Positions 51,206 to 63,700 of a stretch of 64,000 bases of DNA are shown piece by piece. Source of the stretch: Dipetalonema caudispina (taxonomy: Eukaryota; Nematoda; Chromadorea; Rhabditida; Onchocercidae); contig JABVXV010000232.1 in NCBI GenBank assembly GCA_013365325.1, forward strand, positions 1 through 64,000, written 5' to 3'. The notes under the pieces are model-generated. The model was not told where the DNA came from, ran no database searches, and saw only the letters and a program-made list of their open reading frames with translations. The first letter of the stretch is position 1. Every line of letters begins with the position of its first letter. The position numbers were made by a program, and so were the translations under genes.

Positions 51206-54200
51206 AAAAAAAGAATTAAAAAAAAAAAAAACAAACATATAAAATACGCAAAAATGTAAACAACGGTTAAAATTCCTGTTGATTCCAGTAATTAATTAGT
51301 AGAATAAGCAAGAAATTCATTCCATATTAATATTAAAGAAGACTAGCTAATTTAGTTCTCATATTTTTACCCTTATAAATTTGAATAAATTATCTCCTAG
51401 AAAATTTCTCAATGTATATCATCGCAGAAAAATGCGAACGGACAATTGGATATCGGTGTAGCGGATGAATGTGCCAATTGTTGCTATGAAAGACTGATGA
51501 CACAAATTTCATTCGTTTAAATTTCGAACAATTCTACAATCTTGAGAAAGAAAATAAAGTTAAAATTTGAAAGACTGGGAAAAAAAGAAAAAAAAAAAAA
51601 TGCACGAATAATGATGACTGATCTGTTGATGTTTTGTATCCTATTCAAGAAAATTCACAAGAAAATAAGTTTTTTGTCAATTAAATTCGTAACCAATTAC
51701 ACATTTGAAGATATAAATGATATTAACATTTTCTCAGTAATCTTTAAAATCCAAAGAAATCAGCAAAATGACCTGGAAAAAGTTGTTAATGAAGTGAGAA
51801 AATATTGACAAGAAGAAATAAAAACACATTAATATCGATGTACTAATTAATAGTGTGAATTTCATAAATACAATAATAGTTGTTATTCAATTATGAATAA
51901 TTTTTCCTGACGAATTTATCTTAATCCATAAAATAATTAGAAATTGAACAAAAAAAAAAAAAAAAAAGATTACAGATATTTTTCCCATAGATTTTTTAAT
52001 TGCAGATAAATTTCACAAATATGAATTAAACTTCAATAAAAATTCATTCTAATCGAATAAAATAAAAAAAAAAAAAAAAAAAATATAAACGAAATATTAG
52101 GAGAAAGAATATGTAATACTTATAATTCCAGTTATTCTTAATTAAATCATTTATTTACATAGAAATTTCTTTGATCATTTTAATATTAATTTATAAATCA
52201 TTTTAGTATTAATTTCAAAGTAAGAATTCCAATCTTTTGACAAAATGTCTCATTGAAAAGATGAAATAATATTAAGTTCAAATAGTTTTACTAATAGAGA
52301 ATGAAGTACTTCATTAATGAAAAGTATATCGTCTTAATAGATAATTTAATCAATTTCAAGTGTAACATTTAGAAGTATCGCTTATTGTGAAAAATACAAT
52401 GTTCGATACTTTTTGAAATATGAGTAAATGAGCATTGATGCAAAATATTTTCGATTGTTGTTCTGTCCAATTTCGTGAACTAAATTTTCATCATGTTTCC
52501 TTCGTGCTTCCCGTATTATCATTATTTCATGAAAACACTGAACATATAATCAATCATCACACAGTGAATCTTTTCCAAGAGTCTAACGATATAACCCACG
52601 TGCCTCACGTAGCTTCTTCACCTTTTCTATCGGATATCATAGTGTTCCTCAGAAAGAGAATGCTTTTGAATGTTTTATCGTATAAGCATTGAGTGATACT
52701 GGTTCTTACGTAAAATCCCGAAATTTGTCGTTCTTCCTCCCTGTTACTCAATATTACCTTTCACATTACCATCTCAACTACTAACATTTCCCTGATATTT
52801 TAATCTAACGATATGAAATTTCGATGCAAAAGTGACGCTTTTTTTTTTTGACGGAAATGTATACTGCACGGATTCTTAACATCCGGGTCACTACTGAAAA
52901 AGAATTCCAGAACAATCATTCGATGTCGCAATTTATGCTTGGCACCCTTCCAAAACTTCTCTTTACAATGTCTTTCGCAATCCTGTTATTGCTAACTACG
53001 GCACGGCATTGCAGAAATATCACTCAAACAGGTCATTATGGAATAAAAAGAACATGGGCTAAATGTCGAAAAAAGTCACGTCGAATCTCTCGTAAACCGA
53101 AACAATATTTTGACTAGAACGCATTGAATCCGTTTCAGTCACTGAAACTTCTTCAAATATGCTCAGTATCGGTTAATCCAACAGAATGTTACTGGCACTC
53201 CATCTGAAGGTATAATGTATCAGGTGTAATATATATGAGTAGGGACTAGGGAAGATACATTTATTCGGGGCTGGTTGAATGCAGACTATGCTTATAACGT
53301 TAGTTTGGGTTTTGTGTCCAGTCCGATGAAATATCCCGAAACAAACATTTCCTGAAATTTATACGAACAAATAAGGACAATCAAAAACAAGCAATAATAT
53401 GCAAAAGCGACAACCTTACTTGATCCCAACCCTGGATGTAGATGGTATTTCAAAGTCTATAAATCAAAACATTACGACCTATCCTTTTGTCCACTTCACG
53501 ATTAATACGCAAATTTTACTTAACACACATGGCGACAATACATGAAGTCATATCCCCCAAGACGACTGGAAGCAAAAACGTAATAGGCAAGAAATAACTG
53601 TCACAAACAGCTCGTTAAGATTGGGATTTTCCAAATATAAAATTTAACGAGAAAATTAGAACTACTGGCAAAAAAAACGAACAATTAGATATCCTCCAAA
53701 TCAAAACTATGGTACGATAAAATACCATACTGCTGCCTTCGATAAAATTTCATGTTAAGGATATATTCAAATTCAATTCATGTAAACATCCATAGTATAC
53801 GAGGGCTATTACGAACTTAAGCAAAAAAATGACGCTAAACTTTCTGACTGCTATTCAGAATAAGTAAAGGGAAACAAATGGGTGACATAAATTCGGAGCA
53901 ATAATTAATTTCGATCGGTCAAAGTTCTCTAGCCCTGCTTTTTTGTAAGTATCGTGGAATAAAGAACATGCAAAAACTGAGCATTGTCTGTTAAGATGTT
54001 CTTAAAAGCTCAAAAATACCGCAGTGCATCATAAAGGGCCTCGACCTGTCGAGAAAAAGCAGTTACCTGTAGATGGAAAAATACATATGTTTTTAACACA
54101 TATCATGGATGAAACTGATTGTTTTACGCGAAACAAGTGGAAACTTATAATTATTCATCAAACCAAGGAAAAAAAAAAACAAGTTCAAAAAAAAAAAGAA

Positions 54201-54287
54201 AAAAAAACACGAAAACGATCATTTGGAAAAGACAGCGACGGTAAAGTGGCCTTAGTTCACTTATTCGACTTGTCCTGTTCTTTCTGC
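51206..54287. other. Spacer between the tyrosine-motif gene and the 14-3-3 gene
   Basis: From 51206 to about 52430 the sequence is very AT-rich, with A runs near 51955-51967 and 52064-52083. From about 52430 to 54287 base composition is less skewed but I found no exon of either neighbour. A single small open frame on the plus strand is listed separately. The tyrosine-motif gene's promoter, and any missing 5' exons, would lie here. Confidence 0.5.
52857..53117 (+). CDS. Possible small membrane or secreted peptide (86 aa), doubtful
   Basis: A single-exon open frame starts at the ATG at 52857. It encodes a polar N-terminus, one hydrophobic segment at about residues 31-49 (LPKLLFTMSFAILLLLTTA) and a very basic tail (KCRKKSRRISRKPK). 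It is the only gene candidate on the plus strand. There is no splice acceptor just upstream (only a T run ending TTTGACGG), no family likeness and no regulatory evidence. A chance ORF is at least as likely. Confidence 0.15.
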   Translation: MYTARILNIRVTTEKEFQNNHSMSQFMLGTLPKLLFTMSFAILLLLTTARHCRNITQTGHYGIKRTWAKCRKKSRRISRKPKQYFD

Positions 54288-57200
54288 TTAATTGCCACCT
54301 GCTTCACCCGCTTGCTCACCACCTTCCTGATCGTCCGCGCCAGTGTCCGATGTCCACAGAGTAAGGTTGTCACGAAGGAGCTGCATGATTAAAGTGCTGT
54401 CCTTGTAGGAATCCTCGTTTAGGGTGTCCAACTCGGCAATTGCATCGTCGAATGCCTATAAACAAAATTCAATCAAATATATGTAATGGGAATAACACCT
54501 ACTTACATCAGTACTGGGTTATTGTAACGAATGTGGGCATATCTCTTGCAGTAAAACTGAAACATCCTCGCAACGAAAAGAAGTGGTTTTTTACTGAATT
54601 CAAACTAGGAGAACAAAGGAGCTCCACATGAATCAAATTTCCGGAGTGGATATTCTGAGTAGATGTCGATGTGGCACCAATCAGCTTATACCCACCACTG
54701 CATCTGATTGAAATTGAAAACATAAATGAGGGAGAAATGAAGCAAAGGGAAGCAATAAACAGTAGAAGTATACGCATAACGAATGGACAATACTCCTCCA
54801 AAATTTCTATTCCCAGATTTACGGGATGAACGCCAAAACCAACGGATGGCACCTAAGCCGCCATTAGCACTTCTTTGTGAGCACCATCCATAACGTGGCA
54901 CAGAAGCCGAGCTTAATTTGTCTTCTAATGAGTCTGGCCCAATTCAGGAGGATGAATAATAACTGATGATGCTAATCGTAACCAGTTTATGTATACATGT
55001 GTTTAATTGAATTCCCCCCGTGGCAACATCAATTACTTGTAAATCAATAATAAAGAAGCCCCGAGAAAGACAAAAAAGTGAAAAAAAGAATGCAGCGATG
55101 AGAAAAAGCGCATGCATTGATGTTAACACTCGCACACTCACAAATTCTATCCTATAATTTTTAAAAGAATCTCTGAATGCTCTGCCTTAGACTTCTGAGT
55201 TTTAATCATTACGCAACTAGAAAAAGAAATACACTACGCTACTCGTATGACATGCACAAGTAATCTAATGCCTGAAAATTGTCCTACTGATTGACCGCTA
55301 TGGTGCTTAATGAACTGACAGGCAGCGCAAAATTTATTTCTATGCCCTATATTTTCCCTTAGGCTTTCAAAGTTGCGATGCCTTTCCAATTCTTCAATTC
55401 CGATCAAAACAGTTAATTTGCTGAAGCATTCCTACTTCCTTCAGCTAATGGCAAGCGTCATGATGTTTCAAAGCTGAGTTCTGTAAGTATCTTATCTTAT
55501 TGAATCGGTAACCTTAGGAAGACGATTTTTGTTAAAAATACCAGAAAACCTATTTTAAATGTTAATTTACATACCCACACATGCATTTTCGGAAGCAGAA
55601 GCGATTACTCGACGTGCTTTGAGGCCCTCAACACTTCAACTTTCCCGTACTACCCAGAACACCGGATCCCGGAGACCTACGAAAAATTATCAACCCGCAA
55701 AAGCCTGTCTAAAACCCATGTGGAACGCAAATTTAAAATTCCTAACGAAATAAGATACAGTCCCCATTTTTTTAAACTGAGAAATTGACTGCCAATGAAC
55801 TGTAAACAAATACAGTATCGCTCAAGCTCCTGACCAGTTTACATCCACTTAGCTTAGCAGAAGCATTTCGGACCGTAACTATACTACAATAAAACACTTC
55901 TCCAAAAGTTTTCAGTTTACGGTCCTCAAGTTTCTGCACGCAAAAGTAATCGGAAGTCATCAGTAGTAATGTAAATGTAAGAGTAGCAAAAGAAGAGAGC
56001 CTCAGGCGGCAGCAGCAATATGTATTTGTCAAGTGTCGGCCGAATAATAAGTCGGAACATTCAATGTTTCGCCGACCGGCACTTTACAGGATCCGGCCCA
56101 CCTGTTTGGCGAGTTGACATGCACGATCGGGGCTCGATGAAATCTCGTAGAAGAAGACACTATAATTTAGAGCGAGGCCCAAACGAACTGGATGGGTAGT
56201 CGAAAGTTGTGCCTTGGCAATCTCAAGTGCCTCCGAGTAGGCTTTCTGACCCGCATCCGCCACCGCTGAAACAAACATAAACCAACCATTCGAGTGGCAA
56301 TAATATAAAATGAACCCGTCTTCACGCACCTGTTTAGCAAGTTGACAGGCCTTGTCTGGCGCATTCAGTATCTCGTAGTAGAATACCGAAAAATTGAGTG
56401 CAAGCCCAAGCCGGATCGGATGTGTGGGCTGCATTTTGTCCTTCGCGATATCGAATGCTTCCTGGTAGGACTGCTGTGACTTCTCCACTACCACTAAATA
56501 GAACAGAGAACCACCGGTCAGCAGCAACAAACTCAAACTTCAACTCTTCTATTCCTCAGTATGGCAAAGGGCGCATATTCACAGCGAACGAAAGCCGTGT
56601 TAACGCATGACTAGCTATTTATTTCAATAAGTGCAGTGATTCCAAACGACCCCCGCCTATCTGGGGTTACGGATTAAAAAGTTCTAATTACAACACCGCA
56701 AGAGAAAAAACTTCTTGCTTCATAAACACTATTCCATTCCCCGTCATTTTGACAGTTCAACTACAATTGCTGTTGGGACAGCAATGCTTGAACCAACACA
56801 GTGCGCCATATAGCACAATCAATTTGTAGGTCTTCTCTTACCGACCAATATATATGCTACGGCTCTACATACTTGCTTACAGGTCAGCTAAAGCTGACCA
56901 CTGTATGCCGTCCATGTAGACAAATCTGTGCTCGTAGTATGAAGCATTTTTTGTACTTCAATCGATGTCGTCAACTACTAAAACTCGATGTAGTAAATCA
57001 AGTAATTATAAGTTATGCTTACCGTTGCGATCATCTCCACTTGCGACTTCAGCCAAATATCGGTAGTAATCACCCTTCATCTTCAAGTAGAACACCTTCG
57101 ATTCAGGATTACCTGCTTTCGGAATGAGGTATTTGTCCAGAAGATTCTAAAACAAATGCTCTGTATAGATCTGAATCAACGCTCCACAAGTCAACTTTTA

Positions 57201-58701
57201 AATCTTCCCATGTTAATGGTAATCAAAAACATTTCCAAAGTGTACAAACATATGCAACATCTGAGAATTTCTGTTCAAAACTACTTCAATATTACATAGC
57301 AAAGGTTTGTTTGGATGAAGACTTACCAATACATCCTGGCAAATATCTCGCAATTCCTTCTCAACCTTTTCGCGATATTCTTTTGCCATCTGTTGCTTTT
57401 TCTCCGAACCTTCGGTCTTCTGTTCAATCGATGATATTACCCGCCATGACGAGCGTCGTGCCCCGACTACATTCTGAAACAAATACACTGTTTTCATTCC
57501 CATTACCTTAATCGCGTTTTTTACAAACACTCTTTCTGTAAGCATCTCAACTTCAACGGAAATGATCGATTACAATTTCTGTTTTCCTCTTCATATAATC
57601 TACTTTTATCTTTTTACTAACAAGTCAGAAAGTTCGTCCGAAGCTTCTGGAACTTCTGACATCAACAAACACGGTAGTGCTCCACATGTCTTCATGTCTA
57701 CTTTCCCTGCATACCAATCAATTGACGATGTCCTTACTGTTAGTACACAGCACAACGCTCAGCAGCTATAGGCAACGCGCAACGAGCACAACCTCTATGA
57801 GGCCTGAAGAAAGACAGCACATATGTGCGCTGAAGGGTTAGAGAGGTGCTGAGCGAATTCAACCGAGCCCACTGAGTAACTACTACGATAATCGATAAGC
57901 CATTTGATGCGTTCACCCAAACTATCCAGCAAACCGCTAAGGAGATTCCTATTATCTAATATGGCGATCTGCTTCTGTTCTCTCTCCTTCACCATTCTGT
58001 TCCTTCCTCTTTTCTTCTTTCTTCTACATATCGCAAGTCTACTTTAAATCCATCAATTTCTTGATTCTATTCTTGCATGAACCTTTGATAACTCCACTAA
58101 TCTGACTCCATGGAATGACCAAATGTTATTTAATACCCATGAAGGTTCACAGTGAAAAACCAAGCTTAATACTACACTTAATATCACACTGAAATATTAC
58201 AACTTTATAAAATGAACTGAAAAACACAAACAAAAAAGTAAAAAACCGGAAGAAATAGGCTAACCTTGTAAGCAACGGAGAGCAAATTACGCTCTTCATT
58301 TGAAAGTTCTGCACCCAATTCGGTGACTCGCTTCATCGACTGAGCCATGTCGTCGTATCGCTCAGCCTAAGAAACAAACGACCGTTCACATATTCAATTA
58401 ATTTACTAAACAGTACCGTAGTTCTACCATTAACGTCATGCTAACTGATTTTAAGTTCTACCATAAACATCATACTAATTGGTTTTTTAAATGCTGCTAA
58501 CACCTTTACCAGTACAATCTGGGTACTTGTATTGACAGAAGCCCATCTACCTATTTACCAACTATTACCAACTTTGCAAGTGCATAATTTTCATGGATGA
58601 AATATACTTGTAAAACATTTCCCACCATAAATCATCACCACACAACTAACCTGTTCGGCAAGTTTGGCGCGTTGAACAAGTTCATCTTTGTTTTCTGCCA
58701 T
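54288..58701 (-). CDS. ftt-2: 14-3-3 protein (FTT-2/PAR-5 type) with two alternative exon 5 copies, 251 aa
   Basis: 14-3-3 proteins are dimeric adaptors that bind phospho-Ser/Thr peptides and control many signalling partners. Exons (minus): 58651-58701, 58265-58366, 57327-57473, 57023-57146, then either 56330-56493 (5a) or 56102-56265 (5b), and 54288-54455. Either choice gives 251 residues. Family signatures are intact: [21 protein letters not shown] and [21 protein letters not shown]. The phosphate-binding residues K51, R58, R129 and Y130 are present, as are groove residues N175 and E182 within exon 5. The tail is acidic and Gly-rich, ending GEAGGN. The N-terminus [24 protein letters not shown] supports the chosen start. 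A CTAG acceptor 27 nt upstream of the ATG (58729-58730) may mark leader addition. Version 5a makes a protein very close to nematode FTT-2; 5b is divergent. The gene symbol is by family likeness. Confidence 0.97.
56102..56265 (-). other. Alternative exon 5b of the 14-3-3 gene
   Basis: 164 nt with the same entry and exit phase as exon 5a, bounded by TTTGTTTCAG and a GTGGGC donor. It encodes 55 residues from the shared Ala codon ([18 protein letters not shown]) to CQLAKQ. Hand alignment gives 33 of 55 residues identical to 5a. The core [13 protein letters not shown] keeps the ligand-contact Asn and Glu. Differences cluster in the helix preceding THPVRLG and in the loop [10 protein letters not shown] (5a has [10 protein letters not shown]). 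Confidence 0.92.
56330..56493 (-). other. Alternative exon 5a of the 14-3-3 gene
   Basis: 164 nt bounded by a TATTTAG acceptor and a GTGCGT donor, encoding 55 residues from [20 protein letters not shown] to CQLAKQ, the form typical of nematode 14-3-3. It is only 64 nt from exon 5b. Joining 5a to 5b shifts the frame and soon meets a stop, and skipping both also shifts the frame, so exactly one must be used. Confidence 0.95.
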
Positions 58702-59839
58702 CTCGGTAAGTGCGTGATTTGAATACCTCTAGCAGCTAACAATAAACAGAGTAATGCCACTGTCCACACAATTCAGCTGAACAACAAATACGCAATTAAA
58801 ATGGTTAAAGAAATGAGCGTCAAGCAAATTATACCCAAAAACGACAAGAGAGTTGGTCTCTCCGTACAACTTTCTCTGGAGACAAAAGCAAGCTCCTCGG
58901 CTTTACCTGAAATAAACGCTACCTTAAACAATTCACCACCTTTTTCTGCAGTTGAAATACATACAGACCAATAGTATCCTCAAAACTATTATGAATAAGG
59001 TAGAATATAAGAATCTCATAATATTATCTTCTTCCATACCATTATTTAACGAAAGGTTCATATCTTACATGTTAGCTTTACACATAAGTTTCCAACCATT
59101 TCATCACACTACCAATTATAATAGTAAAATGCTATGCAATGAGATGTAATACACTCTTACACAGATTTCACTCTACAAACTGTGTGAGAGAAAAAGATAG
59201 GGAATGGATAGAGAAGGCAAGAAGAGAGTTCCATTGTGACGTCTAATCGAAGATGTAGAATTTCCAACATTATATACACAAAAATTAGAGTGTAGATAAC
59301 GAAAAGTTAACGATATGATCAATTCTTAAACTAAAATTCTACACAAAAATGCAGTTAACTATTTAATTCCACAAGCTAACAAAAAAAAGAAAAAAAAAAT
59401 AAAAAAAAATTAATTGAACACAAAAATCATTATACAACTGATAACAAACTAATATTAGAAATAAACATAATGTATGTAGAATAATTAGAACAAATTCTGA
59501 TAAAGATCTTCAAAGATTGATCAAAAAATGTTGCAATTAGTAAGTGAAATAGAAGAAATATAACTTTACAAATTTACTCTATAAGACTAACTTAAACCAT
59601 TTCACTCATTTCGTTAAATTTTCCTACATATTTCTATACTATAGCATAATAGCAAATGTAATAATTTTTAGCCTAAAAATGATAAAATAAAAGAAAATGA
59701 GTGAGTGTGAAATATTCGCAGGTAAAAAATTTGTGAGATAAATATTATCACCCCATAAGTAGCAATGAGTAAGCAAACGAAGAAGATGCTATTATTAACA
59801 ATCACAAAAATGAATTTACTCCAACAACAACGAGCAAGT

Positions 59840-59881
59840 AATATACATACATACATACATACATACACATACACATACACA

Positions 59882-59913
<32 letters not shown>

Positions 59914-59943
59914 CATATACACATACATACATACATACATATG
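59840..59943. repeat. (TACA)n/(CATA)n microsatellite
   Basis: A compound array of TACA, CACATA and TATA units about 100 bp long. It creates spurious Tyr/Ile/His-rich reading frames on both strands. It lies about 1.2 kb upstream of the 14-3-3 start codon. Confidence 0.92.
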
Positions 59944-60141
59944 CAACAACTGATCAACAATAATGACAGACATAGACAGACAGGATGACAGACAGGGTGA
60001 CAGACAGTATAGAATAGTAGTAAATACATCCTTATAGCCTGAACTATACGACCCGACCTCCCAAGCAGTATGCGAAGAGGACAAATGGCAGGCAAGTAGA
60101 TGTGTATATATGTATGTGTACTAGCAGACAATCATACAACA

Positions 60142-60605
60142 ATAATTTATAGGGATCGTATAATAAATAATCATATGAAATAGTGCTTAAAAAAATTTAT
60201 TAAATATCAAAAATTAGCAGGTTAAATTAAATTAAATTTGTTGAATTTTTGAATATTTACATATGAAATTTATGTAAATCATATAAAATTAAAATTTTAA
60301 ATGTATAATATTTAAATTTAGATTACATTGATTGAGAATTTTAAAGCGGATGATTGCAAGGGAACGTCGATTTAGTTGACTCCGCCTCACATAACAATTC
60401 TTACAGGGATCGTCTCAAAAATTCATATGAAATAGTGCCTATATATTTAAAATTAATTATTTTAGATTATTTTACAATTATTAATTATAATTTTAATTAT
60501 GAAAATTTGGCTGAATTTCTTAATTGAAAAATATCAAAATTTTAATTTTATTTTAATTTATTAGATAAGCAATTAGAAGAGGTCAATGCGGATGATTCCA
60601 GGGGA
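60142..60605. repeat. Diverged tandem duplication, period about 242-254 bp
   Basis: Two anchors recur in the same order. AGGGATCGT followed by TCATATGAAATAGTGC occurs at about 60151-60186 and 60405-60438. GCGGATGATT(G/C)CA occurs at 60346 and 60588. The AT-rich sequence between is barely alignable. The anchors being more conserved than the filler may reflect functional sites or chance. Confidence 0.6.
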
Positions 60606-60780
60606 TATTCCACTTTTTGGCTGCTGTTTTTGATCTGGAAGAATCGGTGCGTACGTGCAAAGGGAGCGGGCAATATTCACTTCCCTCTTCCCTCCTTTTC
60701 AGTGAATTTAAAATTTAGCCCGGGATTTGAGGGTAAAAATTTCGCGGGATAATTCCCGGAAGTTTTGTGAATATCTCTCT
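60600..60780. promoter_or_regulatory. Locally GC-rich island, possible promoter
   Basis: In the otherwise AT-rich flank this segment is unusually rich in G and C. It has a run of TTCCCTCTTCCCTCC (purine-rich on the minus strand) and then CCCGGG, TTTCGCGGGA and TTCCCGGAA close together. It lies about 2 kb upstream of the 14-3-3 ATG, suitable for a distal promoter, but no transcription start can be shown. Confidence 0.3.
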
Positions 60781-63700
60781 ACCACTATTCATCGGTTATC
60801 ATTGTGATCGTTGATGAGAAATTGTTCAATTTTCACAAGATATCATTGTTGATTGGTACTTGCTAATGGAATAGCTGAAAAAGGATATTGCAGAAAAATT
60901 GGAAAGGGAAAGAATACAATAAATTTAGTCTTTAAACTTATTTTACAACATTTTCTTTTGTTGATTTGTCGTATTCTTGAATTTCTCTTTCCGGCTTCAC
61001 TTAGATCAAATAAATGTTCCTGATCCTGAATAGCTAATGAGATGTTTCTGAGCCAAGAAATTATCGAGAATATCCGAAAATTTTCTCGTGCAACGAAAAT
61101 AACTGTATTTTTTTTTTAGCTTTGCTTTGTTACTTCAACTTTTTGTTTTTGTGTATTTAATTTTTGAATTGATTAGTTAATTCAATTGAAATATTACAAG
61201 AGTGGAGATTTTTGATTGCTAAGCTAAAAATGATAGAAATACCATGATATATGTATCAGTGATAGGTAATGGAGGGAGAGTGTATCATACGCTGTCGGTG
61301 ATGTTCTTCCAACAAAGAGACGCTAACACCTGTCCTAAACGTTACATTTTCGGCATGGTAATTTCATCAAATTAGTGAAATTTTGGGTATGAAAGGAGGT
61401 TTAAAATTCAAATTTGAAATTGACTAATTTATCAAATTTAAATGAAAATTGTTTAATTTTGTTTTTTAAATTAGCTCTTCCCGTTTTTTTGAATTTTACA
61501 CTGGAATCAAATCACACATGGTTATTTCATAATTGTGAGAAAGATACGAAAGTATACTTTTAGAATATGCAGAAATAAATTTAAAAGTTGCATAATGATG
61601 ACATTTGTTGTTTTATATTAAATATTAAAACTTTGATAATTCGTTGTATCAATTTGAACAAACTATTGTATAATATTGGCATGGCATGTCATGATCATTC
61701 TTTTGATAGAAAACGATAAAACAATGATGAGATGAAAAATGAATTGAGAAATTAATTCTTTTCATTTCATTTTACATTAATTATTTTTGAAGAGTAGACT
61801 CATTCAATTTTACATCTTCAAGCAGAATAAATTTTCTCAATTTTTCCAGCAGTCCAATTTAGTATTTATTTCAAGGAAAAGTAATTAAACAGTATCAATG
61901 ATTTGAGGACATTTCAATTGTCATGAGGGAATTTAAGCAAACATAAAACAAATTATATCTCTAGTATGCACATATATATATTTGAAATGTAACCGTATTG
62001 TTTATCTTCAAAATGAAATAATGATAAAAGGATATATTTAATATATTGAATTCCAATATTTAAATAATGGTGAAATGAGTAAAAAAAAAAAAAAAATTCA
62101 ATTTGTTTTGTCATCCAATATTTTAATTTCTTTACTTTTGGGAATTGATCAATTGAGTCAATAATTAAATAATCAGTAAAGCTTTCCACTTATCCGGATG
62201 ATTGGTAATGTGATATATTATTGGTGAAGATATGGAGGAATTCATGTCATTTGTCTTTTTTTACGACAATTGTTGTTGCTAGCCAATCCATTCGAGTTGC
62301 ATTTAGTTGCGCAAAAACGAATTCATTTTCTCTGATGTGATTTGCGCATTTTTTTGAAATGTGAAATGAAATTAAGCATTTTGAATTATCCAACAGCCAA
62401 TGATAGTCATCAGAGAATCGATTTTTATTAAACATTATAATAAGCATCCTAATTATAAGTTTGCCTTTCAGTAGATCATTATTTGGAAATTCTTTTTTTT
62501 TTTCCCCAAAATCGATTTCGAATAATTTTTCGAGACTTTTCAAATTTTAATTTTTACAATCAGGTTTACTTGCTAGAAAGTACTGTACTTACATTTTCTC
62601 TATTACTTCATGTTGTTTTATCTCTTAAAAAGTCTCCAATCTCTTTTTTATAATCCACATAATCAATTTCTACCGGAGTCCCGGAGGAATCAAGAGAGAT
62701 TTAAGCCATGCTTTTTCCCTCATAGCCTTTTCATTGCAATGATTGATAGTCTGAAAATTTTCGAATTAAACAAAAACAGAAAAAAAAAAAAAAAAAATCT
62801 TTTAAAAGGTTGGATTTGCTACAAATGTGAATGATTGTATGATTTAATATAAAACAAGTTTGTAGCTTTCCATTTTACAATTTCTTTTCCTCTATTACCA
62901 TTCGATCATTGCTATAGCTAGATGATGATGTTGCACAATTTTTCTAATTGAAGAAAAAAGAAAAAATTTTTTTTTTTTTTCTTAATTAAAAAAAAATTCC
63001 AATCAAGTAATTCTTTCAAATATTTTCATAGCATTTTTTGAAAACCCAAATTCTAATTTCAGTTTTTTTTTTTTTTTTTTTTTTTTTTGCAATTCAATGA
63101 AACACTCTATCAACTTTACTCCAATATTTTATGAGAATGCAAAAATTTAATGCGTTTTTTTTTTTTTTTTTTCATTTGTAATAATCATTATGATTCCGTC
63201 AGCTGTTCGTACTTCTCATATTTTTCTTTCCCTTCTTCTCTCATTTTATCAAAACTTATCATTTTTTTTTAACCTGACCAATGTTTTACTTTCAGTTATT
63301 GGAATTTATTGGAAATAAAATGAAAAACAAAAATGAAGTATACTACACTTCAAACTATCATTCCTTTATGCTCTAATTAATAATCATTGATAGCATTGTT
63401 AGAATAACAAACTCAATTTTTACTTTTAATAACATATTTTTTGTTTGTTAAAGTTTGAAATCACTGGAGCAAGCAAGCTTCAATGAAATGTCTTTCAACT
63501 TTTTTTTTTTTTTTTATTTTATCAAAAATTTTTCCTCTTATTTTCCTTGAGAAAGATGAAATTTTGAAAAAATTCGCTTTAGATGACATCAACCGTTGGT
63601 TGATCAGTTTCCTATAAAAATTTGTGAAAGTATAGCTTCCGATTATCGAGTTTGCTTATTAAAATTTGAGCAATTTATGGGTTTTTCATTTATGAATTAG

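Noticed and set aside
51604..53840. Missing extracellular-domain exons of the tyrosine-motif gene
   Set aside because: I looked on the minus strand for Cys-rich, Ig, FN3 or EGF-like exons with phase-2 exits and found none that could be supported.
54024..54392. 122-codon open frame on the plus strand
   Set aside because: It lies opposite the last coding exon of the 14-3-3 gene, and its coding look comes from that exon.
59668..60131. Overlapping frames rich in Tyr, Cys, Met and Ile on both strands
   Set aside because: Translations of the TACA/CATA microsatellite, not a gene.
62247..62543. 98-codon open frame on the minus strand near the right edge
   Set aside because: Lies in AT-rich low-complexity sequence with a homopolymer Lys stretch, no family likeness and no supporting splice sites. 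I cannot support it as a gene.
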